Assembly: GCA_030737875.1 (NCBI GenBank)
Contig: CM060915.1
Location: 567,036,577-567,100,576 of the forward strand
Source of the DNA: Allium sativum
Taxonomy: Eukaryota > Streptophyta > Magnoliopsida > Asparagales > Amaryllidaceae
Reading direction: 5' to 3'
DNA: 64,000 nucleotides
In this document: positions 48,206 to 57,990 of the stretch, piece by piece
How positions within the stretch are numbered: the first letter of the stretch is position 1
How the letters are laid out: every line of letters starts with the position of its first letter
Notes under the pieces: model-generated
Database searches by the model: none
Told to the model about the DNA's origin: nothing
What the model saw: only the letters and a program-made list of their open reading frames with translations
Position numbers and translations under genes: made by a program

Positions 48206-48579
48206 ACATATACTGGGTTCTCAAATAAGGATGAACGAGAGTGATAATTGTTTACAAAAGAATGGACAATAAAGCATTTCAGCCGTAATCTTTCACCCTG
48301 ACCAAAGTAAGATCGGATAGGAAACAAAAACGATAGGCAACATTTGGAAAGATTTTGCTGGATAAGAGATTTTTTTTTGTCAAGAATCTTTTAAAAAAAA
48401 TTCATCGAAAAGGATCCCGTTTTATTACTTGCCAAGCGATTAACATTTGAATTTCGTTTTAATTAATAAATTCCTTATAAAAATCGATTTATATTTCAAA
48501 AATAATATTTAAAACAAATTTAAATATTCAGAATTAAAGGGCTAAAAATCCGGGTCGTTACAAGCAATTACATTTCATT

Positions 48580-48720
48580 AATCATATCATTTTAAGATTT
48601 CCCAAAATTTCAGTAGCATTTCCCCTGTGTTTCTTGAATCGTACACAAATGCGAGTACAAAAGGAACAAAAAGGAAATGCTATCAAAATTTTGTGAACCG
48701 TTTAAAACGATATGATTTGC
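48580..48720. repeat. Long foldback 1 (CACTA4 region)
   Basis: Arms of about 60 nt pair around a loop of about 20 nt (centre near 48650). The left arm has AATCATATCATTTTAAG, CAAAATTT and TAGCATTTCC in the order that the complement of the right arm has AATCATATCGTTTTAAAC, CAAAATTTTG and TAGCATTTCC. It is homologous to the foldback at 50519-50680. Confidence 0.75.
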
Positions 48721-49015
48721 GAAACATAATTATTATATTTATACATATTTTTGGCAAAGCACAAATTATTTTATAGTGTTTGTAACTTATCCAGTATAGT
48801 GACAAATCAATAAATATTATATCAGACAAATATGGATTTATGAATTGTAATAAAAATGAAAGTTCATATAACGATTATATACAACACTTGTTAAATGAAG
48901 CTGAATATTCTATAAAGGATTTTATATTTATTTATATTTTAATGATTTAGTAAATGTAAAAAATAAAGCGCATTTTGCACTACTTTTTTTATATTTTACT
49001 ATTTTATTAAATATA

Positions 49016-49224
49016 CCCAATGCCAAAGGCTACCGTACTCAAGCGCGAAAGGACATCCAAGGTAAGTCTCCCGTCCCGGTACTATTCTCACGGTTTTCTG
49101 GGCTCTGGGGTGGTTGATTAGTGCGCACAGTCTTTCCCTCACATATGTGAAGAGGCCGGGACTCGAACCAGCGCGCTCCAGATTACCAACTGGGTAATCT
49201 TACCGCTGCATCAGGCACCGTCTT
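49016..49224 (-). mobile_element. tRNA-derived SINE
   Basis: A 209-bp insert is flanked by a perfect 16-bp duplication TATTTTATTAAATATA (49000-49015 and 49225-49240). On the minus strand its head reads GCCTGATGCAGCGGTAAGA, an A-box-like sequence, then CTGGTTCGAGTCCCGG, which contains the RNA polymerase III B box GGTTCGAGTCC. The body has no ORF and ends TTTGGCATTGGG without a long A tail. Size, pol III boxes and a long variable duplication are diagnostic of a SINE moved by LINE machinery. The family is not one I can name with certainty. Confidence 0.88.
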
Positions 49225-49460
49225 TATTTTATTAAATATATACAAAATTATATAATTTTCTATTTTGTTGAATATGTAATTCATATTTGATTGTATATTA
49301 ATTTAAATGCATAATTTGTTTATATGCTAACTAAACCAATCACTACATCATTCACCAAAGTGTACATTAAACAAACATAAATAATCTATTGTGTAAATAA
49401 TTTGTTTAATATTCGTCATTGATATTTTACAACATACACAATCAATCAAATCATTACTTA

Positions 49461-51603
49461 CACTACAAGAGATGCACAGTATAACAACGTGGCCTGGCAA
49501 CGGCTGCCAACGACACGTGGAAACGGCTTCCAACAAAAGATTATTTCAAGATATTTCTTCACGTTATAAAAAAATAAAATGTTGGAGGTCGTTGGTAGCT
49601 GTTGATTATAATGTTGTTTGGTGGTCATTGCTAGTTGTTGCATTGTCGAGCAGAAAATAACCCAACCTACTTCTTCCTCCCTTACCTCAGCTTTCCCCAA
49701 AAGTTTAATCCATTTCTATAATTTCCTTCTTCCCAAATCTAAATTCGGCCTCCACCGCCTCCATACCCTACGACTACTCTCTCCCACATGTCCAAGACTC
49801 CCCCTTCTCCTCTCTAGACTCCAATTCGGCTCCATGTCTCAAGGTATGAAGCCCTAATTTTTTATAATACCCTAAATTTGGTAATTTAGGGTTAATCTGG
49901 TTGTTATATTATATGTTTTTTTATTTGTTGCGTTGTTAATATGTGCATATATAGGTTGAATTAATTATGTTGCTAATATTGGGTTAACTAAAATTTATGT
50001 TATATGTATATATGTATATATTGTGTCATATGCATGTATATATAGTGTTGTTAATTAATCTATGCATAGATTGACTTAATTGAGGCCCAATTATTGTTAC
50101 TAATTTATGTACTGCAAGTTTATGTTGTTTGTATCACAATAGAATTATGTGCACGTATATATTGTTGAATTAATATATAAGAGATTTCATACTTGTTAAG
50201 TGACGTTTAATGGAAATACAAATAAATAAAGTTTATGTTTTATAAAAATTTATCGAAAACTATATTTAATTTTATAATGCATGGTTAGTTCGACTGAATG
50301 TTGAATATATACGTATATGTGATAAATTCCGTATATGTGCAATTACAGATTGAAATTAAGCCTTAGAGAGTGTTTTTGGCCCCGTATGATAAGTGTTGTA
50401 TATGATCGTTATGTGAATGTTCGTTTTATTTACAGAATGAACATTTATATTCGTCATATGCAATATTTGTTTGATTTGTCCTTTGTATTGGACAAGTTAC
50501 GAACACAATAACCAAATTAAATCTCGTAAATCATTTCATTTTAAACGATTCTCAAAATTTTGAAAGCACTTCGTTTATGTTCCCTATGCACACGCAATTG
50601 TGTACCGTTTAGGGAACTAAAACGAAGTGCTCTCGAAATTTTGTTGAATCGTTTAAATTGAAAAGGTTTACTCGATTTAATTATGTTATTGTATTTGTAA
50701 TGGGAGGTAGGATGACCCACTAGCAAAAGTGTAAATGATGTATTAACATAACGTTCAGTAATAAAACTGTTTTAATAAAATGTCAATGCAAATTTTATCA
50801 TACTTTTTAATTATATATCCACTTACGAAAAATGGACAATTATTTTACTGATCAAAGTTGGATGTACAAACGAAGAGAAGCTGATGGCACAATAAGTTGT
50901 TTAATCCAATGCTAACTAAGTCATTCACCAAATCATACACAAAAACATACATAAATAATCTATTATGTATAAATTTGTTTAATATTCGTCTTTGATGTTT
51001 TACAAAACATACACTAAATCACTCAAATCATTCATAACTAACCAAATACGAGCTCAAATGCACATTTATAATAAATAATCAACATATATAAATACTAACA
51101 AATTACAAATTTCGACATTTTAATACTAATAATTATAATTAGTATTTTATTAGGTATAACAAACAATCAAGGGCCTATTAGAGACAACAAAAACTAATTA
51201 ACCATAAATTATAAAAAATCTAAACTAAGGGTTTAGGCAATATAATTGAGACGGAGGTGATTGGAGGTTGTAGTGAGACCGGGAGTGTTGGTTGATGAAC
51301 TTGGAGATGATTTGGATGTGAATGAGGCTGCCATCTCGCAGGAAGAAGGAGAAAGGGAAGGATTTGGAGTAGAAATTGGATTGGGGAAGAAATGATATTG
51401 CTCTCAAGCTGACAAATTTGTAATAAGAATAATTTCCAGTGACTACCAAAGACCGCCAACATAAAAAATAACAACGGTTTTGGACAGTTAAGTTATTAAA
51501 ATAATATTTTTACTACAAAAACGATGAACCATTGCATTCATTACAAAAATCGTTGGCGGTCATCGAAAACTGGACATGGCTATGTATTGTTTTTCTTGTA
51601 GTG
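49461..51603. mobile_element. CACTA element 5, non-autonomous, both termini present
   Basis: Starts CACTACAAGAGATGC and ends TTTTTCTTGTAGTG, giving a CACTACAAGA(A/G)A inverted terminus. Subterminal CTGCCAACG and CTTCCAACA repeats are on the left and CGTTGGCGG on the right, as in CACTA1. The 3-bp flanks (TTA, TCT) do not match, so the duplication is lost or the ends come from two insertions. There is no transposase. Both ends look like 5' leaders: pyrimidine-rich sequence then ATGTCTCAAG and a GTATGA donor on the plus strand (about 49832), and a similar leader then ATGGCAGCCTCATTC on the minus strand (about 51335). Foldback 2 lies inside. 50910-51040 matches 49327-49455 outside. Confidence 0.7.
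50519..50680. repeat. Long foldback 2 (inside CACTA5)
   Basis: Arms of about 70 nt pair with about 80 percent identity around a short loop near 50595-50605. Shared blocks are TTTAAACGATTC, CAAAATTT, AGCACTTCGTTT and GTTCCCTA. The order and sequence match foldback 1. Confidence 0.8.
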
Positions 51604-53009
51604 TCTTCTCCGATTTGATTCTAAATCAAACTCGTTATATTCTACTAAGATCAAAGTCCAAATCTGAGTTACTGAAGCGATTATAACCAAGATTGCAAGA
51701 TCCAAATCCACATGCTTTGTCTAAATAAAGTGATAATCCTCTTGGGAGTGACTCTAGGTGATCCCGAATTTAGTTGTGTTTGATTGTGCCCTGAAAAAAC
51801 AGTTGAAGGTGATTTGACATTGGCTTGGAAATCAAGTTGGCTCCACAAAGAGGTCTGAGATTATGGAGGATGCCTCCTTATAACCTTGAAATTAAGGAGT
51901 GTAATTGAATTGGTAGTGATTAAAGGTCGTACAGAGTACGAGACATGTTGTAGGGTGACTTCGAACCAACATAAAGTCTGATATGTTCTTTCCTTTACAA
52001 GATTTTCTTTACTTGCCTTTTATTTTTTGATTGATTCTATTATCATTATACTCTTACTCATTAGCATAATCCAGTAGATTGCTAAAAAATCATAAATTTA
52101 GGGAGACATGACTTACCCTCTCTACTATTAATATAGCCTTAAGATTCTTAGCCCAGATCATTTTCAACCATTCTCCTATACATGTTAATAACTATATTTT
52201 GTCCTTGCAATTTTAGATATACGACAAGTTATCTATTAAAGTCCAATACTTTACCCTTGACCATCACTTACAGCGGTTGGATACCACTGTAGTGCACTCT
52301 AGAAATAATATTAGATATCGAGGATGCCAAGCGGTCATACCATACACTCCCCTTGCTTCTTTCGTTGGCAAAATCATGATTCAATTATAAGAAAAAGGTC
52401 CATTTGCCTAGTATGCATTATTCATGTTTAAAACCTGTTAAATATATGTGCATATTATTGATATTTGAATATATATTGATATTGTGTATATGGATATATA
52501 TTATTTAATTAACATAAGCATGCTGACAATCACTGGGAATGATAAGATAGAACCGGACCGAATAAACAAAATCATCATACGCATAACACATTAAGACCTT
52601 ACCATGTGTATATACATCAAGATTAACCACACTTATGTATGCTCGTGAACTGAGCTATATACGTTAGGGGTGTTTTATGATTTCGATTAGTTTCACTCTG
52701 AGAAAATTGAAAATAAATAAATAATTAGTTGATTGATAATAACAAATTTGAGGAATGATAAACACATTCTTTTCAAAGATATTACAGTTCAGAATTACAA
52801 TTTCGGTCAATCGTACCATTATTATAATAGCACATCAGCCTTTGTATCAATTGAACTATGAATAATACAATTACTTTCTTCCTCTTCTTTACTTGTTCTG
52901 CAATCATTATCTTTTCATAATTCTGATTCTCCATAAAGGAAGGAGAGTATCCTTGGTATTTCTTATCAAATTTATGGGTCAATCTTTTGCTTAGAAAACA
53001 TCGAAGGTA
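51604..53009. other. Unassigned DNA, no feature recognised
   Basis: About 1.4 kb of moderately AT-rich sequence with only short ORFs on both strands and no motif, terminal repeat or repeat array I can identify. Confidence 0.5.
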
Positions 53010-53012
53010 TAA

Positions 53013-53040
53013 GAGCATTCCCAGCAGTAGGAAGAATTCA
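53013..53040 (+). mobile_element. PIF/Harbinger-like terminus
   Basis: GAGCATTCCCAGCAGT is preceded by TAA (53010-53012), the usual 3-bp target of PIF/Harbinger elements. The GAGCATCTCCAGCAG pattern is typical of their plant termini. A related CTCTCCAGCAGTGG follows at about 53076. No matching right end is present before element E starts at 54909, so the partner would lie beyond the window or is lost. Confidence 0.5.
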
Positions 53041-53150
53041 CGAAATAGGGAGGAAATTGTTTTCGCCGCTCTCCAGCAGTGGCGCGAGCGACGTGGGGGG
53101 GATTTTGAAATGGCGACGCACGCCATTTCTAATTTGGAGCGGAGGGGGAG

Positions 53151-53240
53151 AAACGGTTTTGAGAAAACCGTTTATACATTAAACGGTTTTCAGAAAACCG
53201 TATAATGTATAAACGGTTTTCAGAAAACCGTTTATAGTGT
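53151..53240. repeat. Three 30-bp hairpin units
   Basis: Units begin at 53151, 53181 and 53211, each with AAACGGTTTT, two bases, then AAAACCGT. Every unit is an inverted repeat, and the period is exactly 30 bp. A related separate hairpin is at 53373-53409. Confidence 0.9.
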
Positions 53241-53372
53241 ATGGTGCATTATTTAAATGCACATCCGTTTTCAATTTGTTTAAATTAGAGTTATGTTTAA
53301 ATTAGGGTTATATTTAAATTCATTGATTTTTTTTAGTTTGAAGTTTAATTTTCAATTTTTTTAAAACCCTTT

Positions 53373-53409
53373 ATGTTTTATACGGTTTTATGAGAACCGT
53401 ATAAAACAT
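53373..53409. repeat. Perfect 15-bp stem hairpin
   Basis: ATGTTTTATACGGTT, a 7-nt loop, then the exact complement AACCGTATAAAACAT. It shares the ACGGTT core with the 30-bp units at 53151. Confidence 0.9.
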
Positions 53410-53782
53410 GGTTTTTTTAAAAAAAAAATCCAATTTTCGATGTTTTATTTTAATATGTCTGAATTACGTTGTAAATTTATCTAACTTAAAGCTTTCAAAT
53501 TAATTTAAAACATGGATTTTAAAATAAATTTTGACATAAAATTAATTTACAGCCAACTTAGAAATCTAAACCTAGGATACAACACGCTCGAAATAGCAAC
53601 ATAGACTGTGTCTACATCTCGGAACTTCCTTCTTCTTCCTGATATCGTTTCTGTTGAGCCCTGAATACACGATCTTTTTTTGCTATAGCATACTGAAAGT
53701 CGTGCTCCACTAACATTAATAGTCGTGTTCCACTCACATTAAAAATCGTGCTGGAAAGAAAGAGTCAAGAAGTAAAAGATTT

Positions 53783-53926
53783 GGGTCGTCCTCTTTTGAA
53801 TCGTGAAAATAAAGTGTTAAGGCGTTTAAGGAGTAAAGGAGTTATGTACGGTTTGTGTCGTCCTCTTTTGAATTGTGAAAATAAAGTGTTAAGGCGTTTA
53901 AGGAGTTAAGGAGTTACGTACGGTTT
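53783..53926. repeat. 72-bp tandem duplication
   Basis: Units at 53783 and 53855 begin G(G/T)GTCGTCCTCTTTTGAAT and differ by a few substitutions and an insertion/deletion pair. A third unit starts at 53927 and stops after about ten bases. Confidence 0.9.
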
Positions 53927-54143
53927 GGGTCGTCCACATCATATCTTTCCACTTTGCTAGTTGTCAGTTGGTATAACATACGCTAGCTATTAACAACGAT
54001 ATCAACGACACTAATTCCACAAAGCTTTTGCGATACAACAGGTGTTCATTATAATATCACCAGCCAAACGTAGGATACAATAGAGAAATCTAAATACTAG
54101 CCAGTAATATATAGGAAACTAGGAAATTCAGTACGCAAACACA

Positions 54144-54745
54144 TTAATTGTTACGCTCATTCTGAAGAGATTCTAAAGAGGTTCGAAGTCTCCTATTCTC
54201 TTGTTCTAACCCGATGGTATAAGAAATAGCCCTTGGAGGGAAACGATCATCGATCCACTCGAAATAATTGCATCCGTTAGGCCATAGCGAGCATAAATGG
54301 ATCCTACGACCAATATTCTCTCCGTCCGCGCGTACTACCACCTCCACCTCGTAACCACAGTAGCAACAAACTAGATAGGAGTTAACCTCCTGCTCGTAAG
54401 GAGTCTGGTTAACTGAAACTCGTTGTATCTCCTAATGACGTACATCTTGAACAGGCGGAGGACGAGCTACATCCGGATTAGTCGGAGGACGAGGGACTGT
54501 AGCCGCTCGTAAGCGTTCTTCATTCCCAGTTTGACTTGTTCATGACCTACATCAGGAACATGATTAATTAGTGGATGAATCGTCAGGTATGCCAACTCCG
54601 GGTAGTCTTGACGCAGGTCCTCGTAGTGCTGCTCTTGGTATTTGATATTCCAATCAATATCTGTTCTTGGACTTGAACGCGGACGCTCGGGAAAGTTTTG
54701 ATCATAGTTCGAATCCATTGTTGAGGGCCATGACCATGAAGACAT
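54144..54745 (-). pseudogene. zf-GRF zinc-finger protein, short, broken
   Basis: Minus-strand frame from ATG at 54745 (MSSWSWPSTMDSNYDQN) to TAA at 54144, about 200 codons. The N-terminal half is acidic and proline-rich. After a frame change near 54510 and one in-frame stop near 54435, the C-terminal half is clear. It has YLVCCYCGYEVEV, then NIGRRIHLCSLWPNGCNYFEWIDD, then a coiled coil (LEQENRRLRTSLESLQNE). The C-x-C, GRR, C and CNYFEW elements are the zf-GRF domain, a single-stranded nucleic-acid-binding finger. Short plant GRF proteins with a following coiled coil are common, often near transposons. It lies between a Harbinger-like end and element E. Whether it was cargo, part of the transposon or an old host gene cannot be decided here. 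Confidence 0.7.
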
Positions 54746-55848
54746 GTTTTTCTGTTGATGTAAAATTTGGTTCCAGATAACTAAAACATAGTAAACATAG
54801 GTATTTTTATAGAGGAAAATATGTGGAGTAAACATACATATGATTGAGAAACGTTGGACTAGTCAATGCACTAAGATGCTAGGAAAAGCACTAAACCGAT
54901 ATGACAAGTGTAACAACCCGTAAAATGCGAGCCAGTTTGAAATTTTTATTTTGGCAATTTTAGCGAATTTTGATTATTTAAAATGAAATTATTTTAAATA
55001 ATATCGACGAGAAATTTATTTTGAATATAATTCGATGCATATATTATATACATCGTCGTTAGAATATATAATAATTATATATAACTATAAAAGGAATTGA
55101 AAATGGCGCGGTAGTTCGAAAATTCGATTTCTAATTTCAAATGAATATACAGAATTCAATATAAGTCAGAATTGAACGAAACAAGAAATATTTGAATCTG
55201 TATAACTATATCTTTGTAACGAAGTTAACAAACTGAGATTTCATCTTAGAAATGATAAGATATGTCCAGTTTAAAATTAGAAATAGTCGCTGTGGAATTT
55301 ATATATATTTTTATATATATAAGGCCCTTAAAAATAGCAATTTTGCAAACGACCTCGGATTTCGACGAAACCAGTTTTGTTAGGTCCGGGATGTTAAGTT
55401 ATTGCTAGGTTTCAAATTTCATAATTTTTCGAATCAATATGTGAGCGTGGCAAAGAAAAACGCGTTTGACCAGTTTCAGTTGATTTTAATCGACTGGAAA
55501 TTGGCCATTTTTCAAACGATCTCAGAATTCGACGAAACTAGTTTTGTTAGGACCGTATCGTCAATACGAAGCTAGAAAATATTTTTCGAGAATTTTTAGA
55601 GTTAGTATGTGGCCCAGGTAATTTGAAATGCGCGTTTGAATTGAATATAAAAAGAATTATACTTTAAAATTCAACGGAAATTGATTCAAACAGTCGAATT
55701 GGCCTACGATACATATCCCATTGTGTTCAGAATGGGGGTGAAACGCTATGGACGACAGGCGGTGGGCCTCGTTTCGAGGTCGTATGTAAAAGTCAACTCT
55801 TTGCTAATTAAATAAAAAAAAAATATAATAATAAAAAATTTATCTTCT

Positions 55849-56170
55849 CCCCCCCCCCCTTAAAACCGCTCTGGCCCCCCCCCCCTATTTCCTCAGACGC
55901 TCAGACGAAAAAGAAAAAAAGGAAAAAAAGAGGGAAGAACCGATCGCGCCCCCCCCCCCCCTTAGGCGGTGCCGCCCTCGCCCACGCTCCCTCCGCCCCC
56001 TCGAAGACTACCGCGCCCCCCTCGTCCTCCGTTCCTCTCTCCTCGAGTCGCGAAACCCCCCCTTCCCCGTTCAGAAAACCATAAAAAAAGCCGCACCCCC
56101 TAGCCTATTGAAAACCACCGCCACCTCCTGTACCATCCCTCATCGCGTCCAGACCCCCCCCCCCCCCCAC
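55849..56170. repeat. C-run-rich region in E left LTR
   Basis: At least four C runs of 11 or more lie within about 320 bp (55849, 55875, 55949, about 56154), with many shorter ones. All Cs are on the plus strand. The right LTR copy (63213-63545) has the same layout with different run lengths. Confidence 0.9.
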
Positions 56171-57728
56171 CGGCGTTCAGACCCCCTCCAAGCCGTAGCC
56201 TCCTCAGCCTCCATCAAAACAAAGTGAGTATAATTATTTTTGTTTGTTTAAAATATGATTTTCCTCTATTGTAGGATAGGTTAGGATTTCTTTTAAATAT
56301 AGGAAGTTATGATTTTTATGATATCAATAGTGAGATAAAAATCCAATTTTTAATATGTAGATAGCAAGATAAAAATCCAATTTTTATATATATAATATCG
56401 AGTTAAAAATGCAATTTTTATAGTGCATTCATCGATTTAAAAATACGTTTTTTTTTAAATTAGAAAAGATTTGATTTTTATATTAGAAAAGATTTGATTT
56501 TTATATTAGAAAAGATTTGATTTTTAAAATAGAAGAGATTAGATTTTTGAAGTGTAAAAAGGCGAAATCTTTATATGAGAAATAGCGTGATAAAAATATA
56601 ATTTTTATCTATATTGTAGCAATATGAAAATATGATTTTTATATATTGAACTTCTATATAAAAATATGATTTTTATATATTGAACTTCGGCATAAAAATA
56701 TGATTTTTATATATTGAATAGCGAAGTAAAAATTCGATTTTTACATGTGTAGAGAATACGGGCGAAGGTGACAAAAAGGCGAAACGACGAAGACTTCTGC
56801 AAATGAAGTGCCGTGGAGCTAGGATAGCTATATGTGAGAATTTCTCACCTTTCAATTTTATTTCTAGTTATATATATATACTAGGATGCAGACGGTGCTT
56901 ATTAGAAGCACCCGACACCCGTCCACATACCATGGACTTGTTTGTTTGGTTGTGTAGTTGGTTAGATTATTTGATTTGGATTTGATTGATTGGTTGAATT
57001 GGAAATTGATTAAAATTGATATGTGAATGGCGTGGGCCTTCACTAGACCGGGGATAAGGCTAGGCCTTGTCCCGTTTCTAGTATCGTGCCGTTATGCCGC
57101 CGAAATTTTCTAAAATATGTTAGAAAAATAAAAATGTCATTTATTGAATAAATGAACTGAAAAGAAAACTCATGTGTTGGAATAAATATTTTATCGTTAA
57201 AAATATAGTTTTTAACGTGAATGTGAATAAAATAAAATATTCATTTACAAACCAGACGGTTTGTTTATGTACACTGATTTGACTGATATGGATTGGGACG
57301 ATAAATTTTACACATCGCCCAACTGCACGAATAAAATCTGTGTTTGATTGTTTGAAACCCCACACGAGTGTTGGGATGAAATTTGAAGTTCACTCATCCT
57401 GATTGATTAAATATGTCGATCGATTGATTGACAGGCTGTTATAAGCGTTGAATATCTATATTTGGTGCTTATACAGTGTAGTGCACTTTGGTTGATGGTT
57501 GATTATTTTCAATGCTATTATACATGTGTTGTATGAAAATCCATATAATTAATTTTATATGGTAATTGATTGGGCCTCATTCCAGTTTTGAAAAAGAAAT
57601 ATTTGAAATAGAAATATTTGAAATAGAATATTTGAAATAGAATATTTGAAAATAGAAATTTATGAAGCCGTGTTGATTAGATTGACGCCATTTTGACGTG
57701 AACGATATTTATATCGATTTTAATCGAT

Positions 57729-57990
57729 TTCGAAGTGAATTGAATTGAAATGAATTCAAAGTGAATTGAATTGAAAACGATTTCGAAGTGAATTGAATTG
57801 AAATGAATTCAAAGTGAATTGAATTGAAAACGATTTCGAAATGAATTGAATTGAAAACGATTTCAAAGTGAATTGAATTGAAAACGATTTCAAAGTAAAT
57901 TGAATTGAAAACGATTTCAAAGTGAATTGAATTGAAAACGAATTCAAAGTGAATTGAATTGAAAGTGATTTCGAATTAAATTGAATTGAA
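57729..57990. repeat. About 30-bp minisatellite in E LTR
   Basis: Eight to nine units of AAGTGAATTGAATTGAAAACGATTTC, some with GAATTC in place of GATTTC. The reverse frame gives a repeating SFSIQFTLK peptide, which I take as a by-product. Confidence 0.9.

Larger units (their letters stand above)
35230..48562 (-). mobile_element. Element F: solo LTR (about 5.6 kb), split by element D
   Basis: The sequence begins TGTAATGGCCCGAATTT and ends AATCCGGGTCGTTACA. Both sides carry AGCAA (35225-35229 and 48563-48567), a perfect 5-bp duplication. After removing D (39792-47481) the remainder is about 5640 bp with no interior and no second LTR, so it is a solo LTR left by LTR-LTR recombination. Orientation is minus, shown by similarity to C: the blocks GTGAAGCCTCCTGCTTC, TTTGGGCACCCAAGAGTTTAGG and GGGTCAGTCATGGGACTGG occur in the same order. 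A 36-bp-type repeat around 37380-37620 contains ACAGCGTTAAAATCGCTGT palindromes. ORFs inside are short and domain-free. Confidence 0.9.

Noticed and set aside
49141..49212. Possible tRNA gene on the minus strand
   Set aside because: The pol III boxes are there, but the acceptor and anticodon stems do not close, and the whole is bounded by a 16-bp duplication, so it is a SINE head.
52261..52310. CACTGTAGTG near 52287 as another CACTA terminus
   Set aside because: A short palindrome with no subterminal repeats or partner end nearby.
57756..57947. Minus-strand ORF with repeating SFSIQFTLK peptide
   Set aside because: By-product of a roughly 30-bp minisatellite in the E LTR. No start context or neighbouring coding signal.
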